This document shows positions 1-11,092 of a stretch of 64,000 bases of DNA, piece by piece. Source of the DNA: Epinephelus fuscoguttatus (lineage: Eukaryota; Chordata; Actinopteri; Perciformes; Serranidae); the NCBI RefSeq assembly GCF_011397635.1, contig NC_064762.1, positions 19,183,479 through 19,247,478 on the forward strand, given 5' to 3'. Position 1 is the first letter of the stretch. Each line of letters starts with the position of its first letter. Both the position numbers and the translations under genes were made by a program. Below the pieces are notes generated by a model. That model saw only the letters and a program-made list of their open reading frames with translations. It was not told where the DNA came from and searched no databases.

Positions 1-140
1 CCTCCTCCTCCTCACGATCAAAACAGACTCATCTTCTTTGTTTCGAGGGCTGCCTGCCGTGCAAGGTGCGCGTCCATTTGCGCGTGCTCGCGGTTTCTGT
101 GCAGGAATGCGCGCTCACAGCTGACCAAAACAAGTATCAC
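1..140. other. GC/CpG-rich left edge, possible neighbour-gene 5' region
   Basis: The first ~130 bases are richer in G+C and CpG than the following AT-rich DNA and begin with a (CCT)n run, which reads (AGG)n on the minus strand. In human, FOXO3 follows AFG1L in the same direction, so a foxo3 promoter or 5' UTR could lie here. No coding exon is recognisable. This is inference from synteny. Confidence 0.25.
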
Positions 141-2421
141 TTCAGTATCACTGCATGGATTTATTGTGTGTGTATATGGTCCTTAAATATATTTTATTTC
201 TTAATATGACATCACCATCAAACATTTTTATTTCAGGATGTTATTATTGTTTGTTTTGGGCAGGAGTTACATATGCTATAGTGATTTCCTACTAAATCAT
301 ATCTAAATATACCTTATTACCCGTGTGCCTGTGTTTTGAGTGGGGGATCTTCCTCACAGTATTCACAGTCACCAAGCTGACAGGTGCCCTCTGAAAAGGT
401 CGGACGTTATAGTTTAACTGTGCTCACTGACATACATTTATCCAGGCAGAGTGCTACAACACACACACACACGCTCATTTGCAGCAGCAGTCTGGAGTCA
501 GTACTGTACAGGATTACAGGCAGATAGTCGGAACACGTACCACATATTGTGTGATGGTTTTTGTTCCCTTCACATCAAAGAGAATACCTGATGCAGCAGT
601 TTGGCTCCTGCAGAGAACTATGGAGTTAACTGCTCGCTGGATGTACAGAGGGAGGTTAGGATGTCTGAGTGTGTGTCTGTGTGTGTGCAGACGTACTGTA
701 TGAAGCCAACTGTATCACACTGCACTATTCTAATATGCATGAGTACATTTAAATGTATTTCAAATGTATATGATATTTTGTTATAGGTGACCATTCAGTA
801 AAGAATTGCATTTTTAAAATTCATATGCCATGATTAGATGAGCTGTGGTTGAAACCATTTCTTTAATTGTCTCATGACCAAAGTGTGTAACTCTAAATAA
901 ACATAGGACTACCTGAAATACATATTTTGTTTTCCCCCTTTAACCTGTTTTCTTAAAGAGCAGCAGCATTTGATTATTCAGCACATCCCATTAAGCACAC
1001 CATTATTTTTTCTAAACCCTACAGGCTGTTTGGGTGTTTTTAGGTTTCAGTGTAAAGACCACAACACTGACTTTTATTTACCCTTTCCTCTGGGTACATA
1101 TATGCACCTGCACATTTAAACCAGTCGGCTGATGTGTATGTTTCCAGCTGGCCTTACAAAGTTCATTGTCAATCTAGGTCATGTGAGCAAAATAAGTGTC
1201 AGACGTGTTCCCTCAGTACCCTGCTACAGTATCTGTATCAGCACAGATAAGCCAGCTTCACCCTAGGTGCCCCTCCGAGGGCCGCAATTGTGTTTCACAA
1301 GGACACGTTTAAGCACACAAGCGAGCAGACCAACACAACCCAGAACAATTTGTTTTATTACGTTTTTTCTTTACCAGGAACTCATTTAACACTTACACAC
1401 TTAGTGACCTATTTCAGGTTAGAGCAACAAAACTCTGCCCTATGACAACTCCATTTCATCCATGTTTGACAGACCTTCTAACATCAAAGCCTTACAAACC
1501 TATAATGCACATTTTAAGACTTCTTGTGATTTATCCAACTTTGCTTAGACTGACTGTAAAAGCAGAAGCCATACTATTAATATTTTTATTCACATCTGTT
1601 CCCATTTTAACTGATAAGACAATGAGAAAGCGTCAAAGGGTGAGCTGCTCCATCTTCCCTGTGTCAGCATGGGGTGTCAAGACTGTGGTCCAGAGAGGGT
1701 GCAGACTGCGACCACCCCTCTAAGCCAGCGTGAGTCACCCAATTAAGACAATCACAAAGCACGGCGGCCATTTCTGTTTGTGTCTGATGTTTCCCCCAAG
1801 CAGCATAGTGCTCTGATTGGATTAGGGGCCTTGGCATATGGGCGTGATTGATTTTCCTTTAATTGACAGTTATGGTGGAAAAGTCTTGGGGGCCGTGCTA
1901 CCCACTCAAGCGCTTTTTAATGATACACGTCGTGCATGCATCCGTGCGCACACCCACACACCTGCACACACACACACGCTGAGTCGTTCACTGTCTCTGA
2001 ATATAATGAGTTTTGTTTTTACTGTGGTGTTTTTGTACTGTTGCTACTTGGTGCAGACACAGAATCTTATGTAACGCTCTTGGCTTGGATTCTGTAGGTG
2101 CTGCTCACAGTTCTCACTGTAGTTGTCAGGGCGGGCTGGTCCAGGCTGGAGTGGTGCACTAGGATGACCTCATCCTCAGATGGACGCAATAACAAACCTT
2201 GTAACAATTGATTACCCTCTGCTGCCACCTACTGGCAAACAGGAAGAAGTATCAACACAACACAGTAAGACGGTAAAAATGTCTATCTGTAACCACATAA
2301 TACACTGTGCAGATGAAGAGCTAGGAAGGTGTTTATAAGGCTTGAGTAATATATTGTATCAACATCAGCATCACAATGTGAGCATATGAATACTGAATGA
2401 GATTACCCAGTATACTTTAAA
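141..2421. other. Intergenic DNA downstream of AFG1L, no gene seen
   Basis: The stretch is AT-rich, with short CA/TG runs near 462-473 and 1948-1978. No convincing exon is seen on either strand; the open frames are short and lack family resemblance. A CTCF-like motif is listed separately. Confidence 0.5.
2222..2235 (-). promoter_or_regulatory. CTCF core-like motif, minus orientation
   Basis: On the minus strand the sequence reads CCAGTAGGTGGCAG, a full match to the vertebrate CTCF core CCASYAGRKGGC. It lies 2.4 kb beyond the AFG1L stop codon and points away from AFG1L. Binding is not shown by sequence alone, and such motifs also occur inside repeats. Confidence 0.5.
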
Positions 2422-2422
2422 T

Positions 2423-2752
2423 CACTGGTTCCCAACTGTTCCAGCTCCAGGGTCAAGATTTCTCCTTAGTCATTAGTTTGAGGTCCACACAGTTTAACAT
2501 ATTTAGCATCATACTACATACATCACCATGCCGTAGAGCTAGTTTGCTGTCTCTGTTCAGTATCTGTCCATTAGTCACTCACTCTACAGCAGGAAACAGC
2601 ATTTCACCACAAAACTCTGTGCCTGAAATACACTGTACTTAAAAATAAAATTTGTTTATAACAAACTTGACACCTTTGGGAGTCATTTGTGGTCCATTCC
2701 GAATGGTCCATGACCCACTTTTGGACCACGACCCAACAAGTGGGAACTACTG
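2423..2752. mobile_element. Non-autonomous hAT-type MITE (330 bp) with target duplication
   Basis: Ends are CACTGGTTCCCAACTG and, inverted, CAGTAGTTCCCACTTG, resembling hAT/Charlie-type termini. The flanks CTTTAAAT and CTTTAAAC match at 7 of 8 bases, the expected 8-bp duplication. Related copies are at 37183-37472 (opposite orientation), 12048-12176 and 46580. Confidence 0.8.
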
Positions 2753-2982
2753 CTTTAAACTATATTACAGCTTTAATGTTGCGGTTATTTTGGCTGACAC
2801 AATGTTAGTTTTTCATGTGTTAAATTAGACAGAGAATCATAAAAACACACTACAACAGAATCTATATTGTGCAATATTATTTTTGCATGGCTCCAGTATT
2901 TATTTATTTTTGTTCCATATCATCCAAAAAAGTTCCTCAGATGCAAAAAGAAAACATTTCATTTAATATGACCCAAAAAAGT

Positions 2983-3009
2983 TTTTTTTTTTTTTTTTTT
3001 TTTTTTTTA
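2983..3009. repeat. Poly(T) tract
   Basis: An uninterrupted run of about 27 T lies just before the TTAA-type element. It could be the A-tail of an old retro-insertion on the minus strand, but no body is recognised. Confidence 0.7.
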
Positions 3010-3023
3010 CCTTTTGCAATGAA

Positions 3024-3738
3024 AGGTCCACTGTGTAGGATTTAGGGAGATATACTGGAATAAAATAAAAACAATATAATAAAAAATGTTTTGTTTGGGG
3101 TATAATCACCTGAGAATAAGAACTGTTGTGTTTTTGTTGCTTTAGAATGAGCCGTTTATATCTATTTAAGGATCGGGTCCTCGTCTATGGAGTCTGCCAT
3201 GTTGCGCTGCCTTGTTTCTACAGTAGCCCAGAACAGACAAACCAAACACTGGCTTTAGAGGGGGCCATTCACAGTTTCGCGTTGGCCACTGTAGTGAGTA
3301 TCAAGCAGTGTTGGAAAAACACTGCTTTGTAATGTGAAACTGGTTTATTCAGTGTTTTGCCAGTTTTAATCAGTTTGGTTTGGAGAAGAGAGACCTCTGT
3401 GGATAATTCAGCTCCTGGTAAAAACCTCCCGAATGTGTGGCTCAGGGCGAAGGTTAGCACATATGAGTAGGTGCTGGACTAGTAGCCTGTCTGAGATGTC
3501 CTGAAACACTGATTTGTGATGTTAAACTGCTTTATTCAGTGTTTTTACCAGTTTACATCAGCTAGGCCATGTGTTTTGGAGAGGAGGACACCCATGTGGA
3601 TAATTCAGCTCCCCGAAAAAACCTTCTGAGCAATGAAAACTGAAGGAATTCGAACTGGGACAAGTTTCAGCTGATTGAAATCTGCAACCCTCACTGCTAG
3701 ATGCCATTAAATCCCCCTCTATCTTACACACTGTTCCT
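3024..3738. mobile_element. TTAA-flanked foldback MITE with internal tandem duplication
   Basis: The left end is AGGTCCACTGTGTAGGATTT and the right end, inverted, begins AGGAACAGTGTGTAAGAT. Flanks are TGAA and TTAA, consistent with TTAA target use as in piggyBac-type transposons. Inside, two diverged copies of a ~190-bp unit (about 3302-3432 and 3494-3620) share TTTATTCAGTGTTTT and GTGGATAATTCAGCTCC. No transposase is present. Confidence 0.7.
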
Positions 3739-4609
3739 TTAAAATAAAGTTTAAGTTTTAGCAACTGAAGGGGCGTTTTTTGGTATCATGTCTTATGCAT
3801 ATTTTTTTGTGTCGGTGTGCATTTTTTAAATCAGATTCAATTGTTGATCTTTTGTACAAATCTGCACGACCCCCTTCAGAACTGTTTGTTTTCACAGTTT
3901 TATTATATTGTATTAGTTTTACTGCAAAGTTTAAAGTTGTGTATGATAATCACTGTAATAATGCAAGACACATTTCCCCTCTCAGTTAGTACAGTTTAAA
4001 AAAAAAAAAAAAAAACAGTAGTCAAACCATCAAAATCAAGACGACTTCTTCTTGATTAAGAATCCAAACCTGGAATACATCAATGATAATCTAACAGCTG
4101 CTGACCTTCATGGATGGAATTACATCATGAAAATCATTTTAAATTGATACCGGGCTTTATATAGTAAAGGTTTCATTCAAAGCTGCACAGAGACAGATAT
4201 TGTTTCATTGAGAATATTTGACCTTTCTGTCATTCACCCACTAGAGGGCAGTAGCCAACTACTCTGACGGACACTTGGCTCCTCTCCTCTCCCTGAAGTG
4301 AGCACCTGTTTGCCTTGTGGTTCACACACGTTGAAGAGGTTTTCATATTCTTAAAAATAAACAGTCCACAAGGGGGAGAGAGCACACCTCTGAGAAGAGG
4401 ACCGAACAGTAAAATGGGGTAACAGATGTATAAGATGAAGGGAAGTCTGATCGAATCTAGTTTTGTTATATATTTACTTTGCTGCTTCCTGCATATACTG
4501 GGGCCTTTTCTGTTATTAAACAGGACCTCCTCTTGCGTAGTGTCAGTAGTTGGTGAGGTACTGTGTTGTCTGGAGGTATATATGACTGTCAGGCAGTCAG
4601 GAGTGGATG
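3739..4609. other. AFG1L 3'-flanking/3' UTR region
   Basis: No exon is seen. It holds a poly(A) run near 3998-4014 and the plus-oriented CTCF-like motif. The AFG1L 3' UTR must occupy part of it, but no canonical poly(A) signal on the minus strand lies within about 1 kb of the stop; an AATATA variant occurs near 4468. Confidence 0.4.
4238..4251 (+). promoter_or_regulatory. CTCF core-like motif, plus orientation
   Basis: The plus strand reads CCACTAGAGGGCAG, a full match to the CTCF core. It lies about 360 bp past the AFG1L stop codon and faces into AFG1L, opposite to the motif at 2222. Confidence 0.5.
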
Positions 4610-4756
4610 TCAGGTGTTGGTGTGTTTCTTGCTGTGACTGCGGTCTCCTCTAATCCAGTATGACTCCGTCTGCATCTCCATCAGTCTGGAGACGGTCCTC
4701 TGGGAGGCAAAGATCTCCTCCTCGGCTGTGAACAGAGTCAGGTGCTCCGCTGCGTC
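4610..4756 (-). CDS. afg1l: AFG1L coding exon 13 (stop codon)
   Basis: This last coding exon encodes [20 protein letters not shown], then [14 protein letters not shown] and a basic tail ending KKHTNT before TGA. The EEEIFA-x-QRT-x-SRL-x-EMQT-x-x-YW signature matches the C-terminus of mammalian AFG1L. The acceptor is CTCTTCAG. The short tail after YW is fish-specific or variable. Confidence 0.94.
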   Translation of the reverse strand, partial: DAAEHLTLFTAEEEIFASQRTVSRLMEMQTESYWIRGDRSHSKKHTNT

Positions 4757-7700
4757 CTGAAGAGAGGAGCCAACACCAGGGTTAACGGCTGATATTGAAA
4801 CAAGTTTGGGTTAGAGAAACAGAATAAAGACAGAGGGTTGATTTCAACTGGTGTGAGAGAGAGAGACCCTCTTTCAGGAATATCGTGTTCACATTCACAT
4901 AGTCTCAGTCCTAACCCTTTCCTGAAAATGTAAACTTTGATTGACATATGATATAACAAATTAAGTAACATTGGGTCTAATAAAATGTACATTAGAAATT
5001 TGTTTTGGATTTATACTGCAATAAGTAAGCTTAATGTGATTGTTAACATCAAATATTAACCACCATACGCTGCTGCAGACTTATGTAAGTGTTCCTGTGA
5101 TTCTGTAAATTCCCTTTATTAAGTTTGTAGTCCACACTCATAAACTAATAACTAGTAAACAACCCGCTTATTTATATCCTTATTGAAGCCTTTTATGAGG
5201 TGAACTAATTTACAGAGAAATCAGTAATGAGATTTTTTTTTTTTAACAAATATTTGGATTTTGGGAACGACATCCATTCATTGCTGTGAGGATATGATGG
5301 TTTTCCTGATGTTTTAAAGGAATACTTCACCCTCAGAATGACTATTTGTGTATCAATTACCCACCCTGTGTTACATGAAATTCATGAAGGTAGTGTTTTT
5401 TTTGCATGACTCCATGGTGAACGAAGAATCCAAAAACAGAGAAATACTTGATGAACTGAAGTACAAGGAGTCCGCGTTTAACAACAGCAAAACTATATCA
5501 AAACAGCAGTTTACTATCTCACACAGAACTCATGCAGTATAATCCAAGTCCCATTTATCCAGTCGTATGCTCAATGCTTTCCAATCATGTGCATTTTCAC
5601 TAAAACCTTACTATTTAAAACCCTTCCTCATAAACAGTCACACAAACGACAAGAAGAACCCCTGGGAAAAAGTGTGCATTTGAACTCTGCTCAATGAAAT
5701 GCATGAGCATAAATAAGGTTTTAGCAAAGATGCATGTGTCTGGGAAGCTTAACATATGACTGAATGACTGAAACTTGGAATATACTGCATGAGTTGTGTG
5801 AGAGTTTGTAAACAGATGTTTTGATATAGTTTTGCTGTGGTTAAATGTGGACCTCTTGTACTTCAGTCCATCAAGAATTTTCTCCGTTTTTGGATTCTTT
5901 GTTCTCCTTCATGTCATGAGTCATGCAAGAAAAACTACATCTACTTCATGAATTCCATGTCACATGGAAATTGATATCCAAATTGATGTAGTTTTGCTGC
6001 TGTCAAAAGTGTTTTGATTCTCCGTTCGTTGTCATGCGGGAAAAACCGTTTTCTTCACTTATTCAACATAACACAGGATGACTAACTGATATACACGTGA
6101 TCATTTTGTGGGTGAAGTATTCCTTTAACTTGTTATGTTCTGTTGTAGTAGATGTGATTTTACCCCGCTGAGGCCAAGGTCATCCAGCAGTTGTCTGTCC
6201 CTCTCATTGTCCCCTCCTGTGTGGACAAACAACCGGTCCAAAGGAGAGGCCGCCAGCAGTACCACTCTCACCTGGGACACAGAGGGAAGAAAACAGATAC
6301 AGGAATGTCCAGTTTATTAATAGAGGTTACTTCCTATATAATTAATTGTCTGTTTCCTGTGATCAATATTAAATAAGAGCAGTTAACCATTCATTTATTA
6401 CCTCCTTAAAATCAAGTCAATTTGATGTGTTTTATTGCATCCCTGAGAAGATTTAAGTGCACACTGACTTTTTTTTTTACCAAATCAAATTTCCTCTTTG
6501 ACACAATAAAGAACTGAATGATGAAAATATAGTTCATGGGAAGTGAGCCAATATGAGGTTGACACTTAACTGAATACTGTACTGAATGCAGTGGTAATAT
6601 AATAATCTGATATTACTTTTTGCAGCAGTGAATAGTGTAGGGATGTACCATTTTTATCTCAGTACTCACTTCTATCTTTGGGCACTTTACTTTTTTTATC
6701 AGCAGTAAAGAGATGGCAGAAAATGAAGGTAGAGAAAGATGGAGAGTGACATGCAACAAAAGCCCCAAGTCTGATGGCCATCTTGAATTTGGTATATTAC
6801 ATAATATTGTCCATCAGCCTCTTGGTTAATGTGTGTGCTGTACACTGAATAACACAGAACAGACAACTGCTGCCTCACTGCTTTCAGTGGAAACAGGCAA
6901 CTTTCCTCCCCTATCGTTTCCAAATGGTATTATTGATGTCGCTGTCGTAAAAACAACTGGATCACTGTCCATTTTCCTCAGAGCCTGGCAACTACCAGTT
7001 TCCACTAGGAATGTCAGTTTCTGTGAATTTTGCTTTAGACACCTATCTGCTGGTAACTAAGTGGGTAATTTTTAGGAAAACAAAAATAGTTGAAATACGA
7101 GAGGTCTCTCCTTTTAGTCCGGTGCTCCTTTGACTCAGTGAGTTTTAGCACTAATCAGTTTGAAGTGGTGAAATTTTAATGTTTTGTGATGAAAATGGTT
7201 GCCTTTTATTTTCTGTCTGCTTTGCTGACAGACAGCTGGCCAATCACATTAACATGTGGAAAGATGACCACCGCCCAAACTCCAGTGTCCACTGGTTTCT
7301 TTGAACTATGTGGGTCAGGTGGGAGCTAATGTTAGCTAGCTAGCAGCACCACTCATTCGTTCATTCCGTTCCAGTGGCAGAACATGTTGCTGTGGAAACA
7401 TTGTGCCCACCCTACAGTCTCTCCCCTGGTCACCAGGGGAGTAAGGGGCTTCATTCTGAGCCACAAAACCCTTTTAACACTATTTACAATGTTAGCATCA
7501 CTAGCTGTGCTGACACTGCTAAACGGTTTGAGCTAGGGGAGACTGGAGGGTAGGCACAATGTTTCCATAGCAACACTGGTGGGTCAGGACAACATTGCTA
7601 GCAGTAATGGCCAAATGTGTGGCGCTGCTAACTCTAGCTAGCTCCCACCTGACCCTTCTGGTCTGCAGCACAATAAACTGAAGGGAAGCAAAATTAAGCT

Positions 7701-10700
7701 GTAGATCGACATGTGGAACTGGTCAAAAATCTTCTAAGTGGTTGACCAATAAACGGTTAATCGTTGACATCCGTAGTTTTCACAGTTACTTCAGCTAGTC
7801 CTTTGTCCACCATTTCCACTACTGTGGACAGTAACTGTAAAGAACTTACTTTGATACTCTTTAGGTGGACATAGTTACCTATAGCTCTACCCATCGCCAG
7901 AATACACATTGGCATTGTACATTTCTGCAAACCACGGAATGTAACATTTTTACCCAATCATGTAGCCAATATGTTAAAACTTTTGCTTTCAACAATGTTG
8001 TGGCTCACATAGTTATGTTGAGGCACAAAAAATACTTGGTTATGGTTTGGAAAAGATCAAGTTTGGTTTAAAATACCCAATTTTGACAGCAAAATCATGG
8101 CTGGGAATGCCAGGATGTTTCACTAATCAACAACAGGTTTTGGTCTCTTACAGTGGTCTACAGCTCGGCAGCCATCTCGCTGAGACATCACACGGTCCAC
8201 CATCCCCTCCACCACCCAATGACAAAGTCAGTTCATATACATGTAATCAGAACTACATCACTTTAGAAATGTTGCTATGATATGCTTGAAACGTTCAAAT
8301 GTAACGTATTAGTGGTTAGTTCTGTTTCTGGCGACTGGGCTGAATAGCTACTGGGAAAAAACCAAAGTGCTATCCTACATGATGGCTGATGCACTTCCTT
8401 TCTGCTGTAAATCGAGCCATCATTTTCCCAAGAGATCATTTCCAATGGCAGAATTAGTGAAAGCAAGGCTTATAGGGAACCAATCTAAATGTCAGTTAGT
8501 TAAACCAAAAACTAGTTCCCCATAACTATAGTTTGTCATACAGATAGAGCACCTTGTTGTCGTAGAAGCTGTCTATGAGGGTGGTGAAGCGTCTAGCCTG
8601 GTCCTTGAGGGTCAGAGTCAGGACGGGAACATGGCGGATGAATACGGTGTCAAAGTGCTGTGCTATTTCCAGGTAGTCACTGGCACCAAGAGGCTGGAAA
8701 ACAAGTGAGCAGGTTACATCAGTGAGTAAACTACAGCAAAACACAGAGCAGAGGGTGAATAGTTTCAGTGTAGCACAGCAGCCCTCTAAATACACACACA
8801 CAAGACGTTGCAGTCTGTATGTTTGACCTGAAAAAACACCAAACATACAATGGGAGCATGTTGTGCAAAAGACGGATGTTCAGTCACTGTCCTTGGGTCT
8901 TTGGCGTTCAGGAACATTGCGCTCAAAATTAATGTGGACGGGCCAACATGTATGTCAGAAGAAGCCTTGAAGCTCACTCACTCTGCCTGCAAAAGCTCAC
9001 CGCTGTCCATCAGGCTGCAGACTTTACACACACTGACGATTACTGTACCTCACTGTTTTTTTTTTTTTCTTTCTTTTGTAGCACAACGGGCTCAACCATT
9101 CACTAAATTGTCAATAGACTTGCTTTTTGACATTGAGCAGAAAATAGGACTGAGATGGAGGGAAGGTGATTCAGTTTGAGAGCAAAGGCTTGGACAATAA
9201 GGACACAGGAGGGAAGAAACAGAACACAGAGGCAATAAAGAGGCAAGAGAGGTGCTTTGAATTTCAACAGTTTTGATTAGTGGTGAGTGGATTTTGTGTG
9301 CGAGTGAACTGTGTGTGCGTGTGTGTGAGTCAACTCTGTGCGCCATTCCTGTATTGTAACTATATTTTTGAAAGCAACAGCTGAGATGAGTGTTACGTTG
9401 TTCCTGCTGCCTTTTTCTTTTAATGTTTTTTGTAAACGCTGTAAGAAAAACTATATGTATAGCTTAAGATGGTGATTACATGCAGTAATAAGTACTATTG
9501 TTAAGGATGTATGTTACTGTCCTGAAACCATTGTTTTACAGTCACAGGATGCAGAGAAGATTATTACAAGACAAAGACACCAGGATAAAACACTCACTCT
9601 GCCACACAGCTCATCAAAAGTACAGTCGGCGATGGAGCCACAGGTCTTTGCCAGAGTGACGTCTCTGCCCAGCACTGTGAGCGTCCTAGGGCCGGTAACT
9701 ATGGAAACATACAACAAACAATATGCCTCATATCATAAATATTTTATGATAACATTTACAGTTGAATCAATATGTTAAAAGCAAATCTGTGAAGTAATGA
9801 AAGTTAATCCTCCACCACAGAATTCAAACCCTCCTCCTTTCAACCCTGCTATTAACTTAAAAAGCAGGACACAAGATGTGTATGTACCTTAAGTGACAAA
9901 CATAATCCAAATTGGATGACTACAGTGTGTCTACAAATTTAAAATACACTGTTTTTAGATATATAAATACAAGAAAAATTCCGGCAAAGTTCCAAACTAA
10001 AAGAATTTAACCTTAAAATCCACAAAATCCACAGTTCAAAGTCCAACGTTTTAGAGCCTTTAAAAGTGACTTTAAAATCAAATTTCGCCTTTTTTTGAAC
10101 CTTTTGAGGCCTTGGCTTTATTTTAGCTCCAAAGCTTAATAATGGTCTAGAATAATACACAACCAAACCAGTCAGCTTTGTGTAGAAAAACATTCCTTTT
10201 GGTACATTTTTGCAAAATATGATGCCATACTGTTGCTCTAAATACTCAAATACTACTCAAGAATATTAGAAATTTAAAGTTGAAGGTGTGATGCGAGACA
10301 ACAAAGGCCCTGGAATAGAAAGAATGGGCTAATGCAATGGTGGAAATAGCGTCTAATTAATGTATGCTCAGTAGAATAAATGGCGATCAGGAGAAAGGAG
10401 TGTCTGAGAGCAAACTTTCTCATTTTACAGCTAAACAGTAGACTAAAACATGTTTCTGAAAACATTTGAGGACAGACATAGACAATGTAGGAACAGAATC
10501 TTAATTAATTTTTGATAAGCAGTGCCTTGTTTGACAGTTTGTCCATAGTCCGTGAGCAAAGACTGCTTGCTGTGTTAAAGACTCCTCAACTGTGATTGGT
10601 TGAATCACAAGTAATGCACACTTCCTTCTGCTCAGTGATATGGTTGGCGGGTGTAATTTGGTAGAAAGAAAATAGTTCCTAGATGAAACTGCTCACAACA

Positions 10701-11038
10701 AGGTCTGTGAATTGTCTTGAGAATCCGTGTCATGATTTCTGTAAAGAGACATTGCTGTTGAGTTTTCCAAAAGCTGAGTGCCATCTAGTTTTATTATATT
10801 CGAGAGAAGGCAGACATCTCTATGGCCGATATCTTGGCACTTGGCAACTCACAGCAAAACAATCTAGACTGATAAACAGCACAACAGGCAAGAGGAAAAA
10901 TACGTAGTTTTGATTTTGGGGTGAACTGTCCCTAGGTTGTCCCTAAGTTTCTTACCACTCTTTTGACTTAAGGCCAGCTCCTCGAAAAGCGCATCCAAGA
11001 AGGTCTCCGCACCAGGCTCCCCTGAGCTGAACAAGACA

Positions 11039-11092
<54 letters not shown>

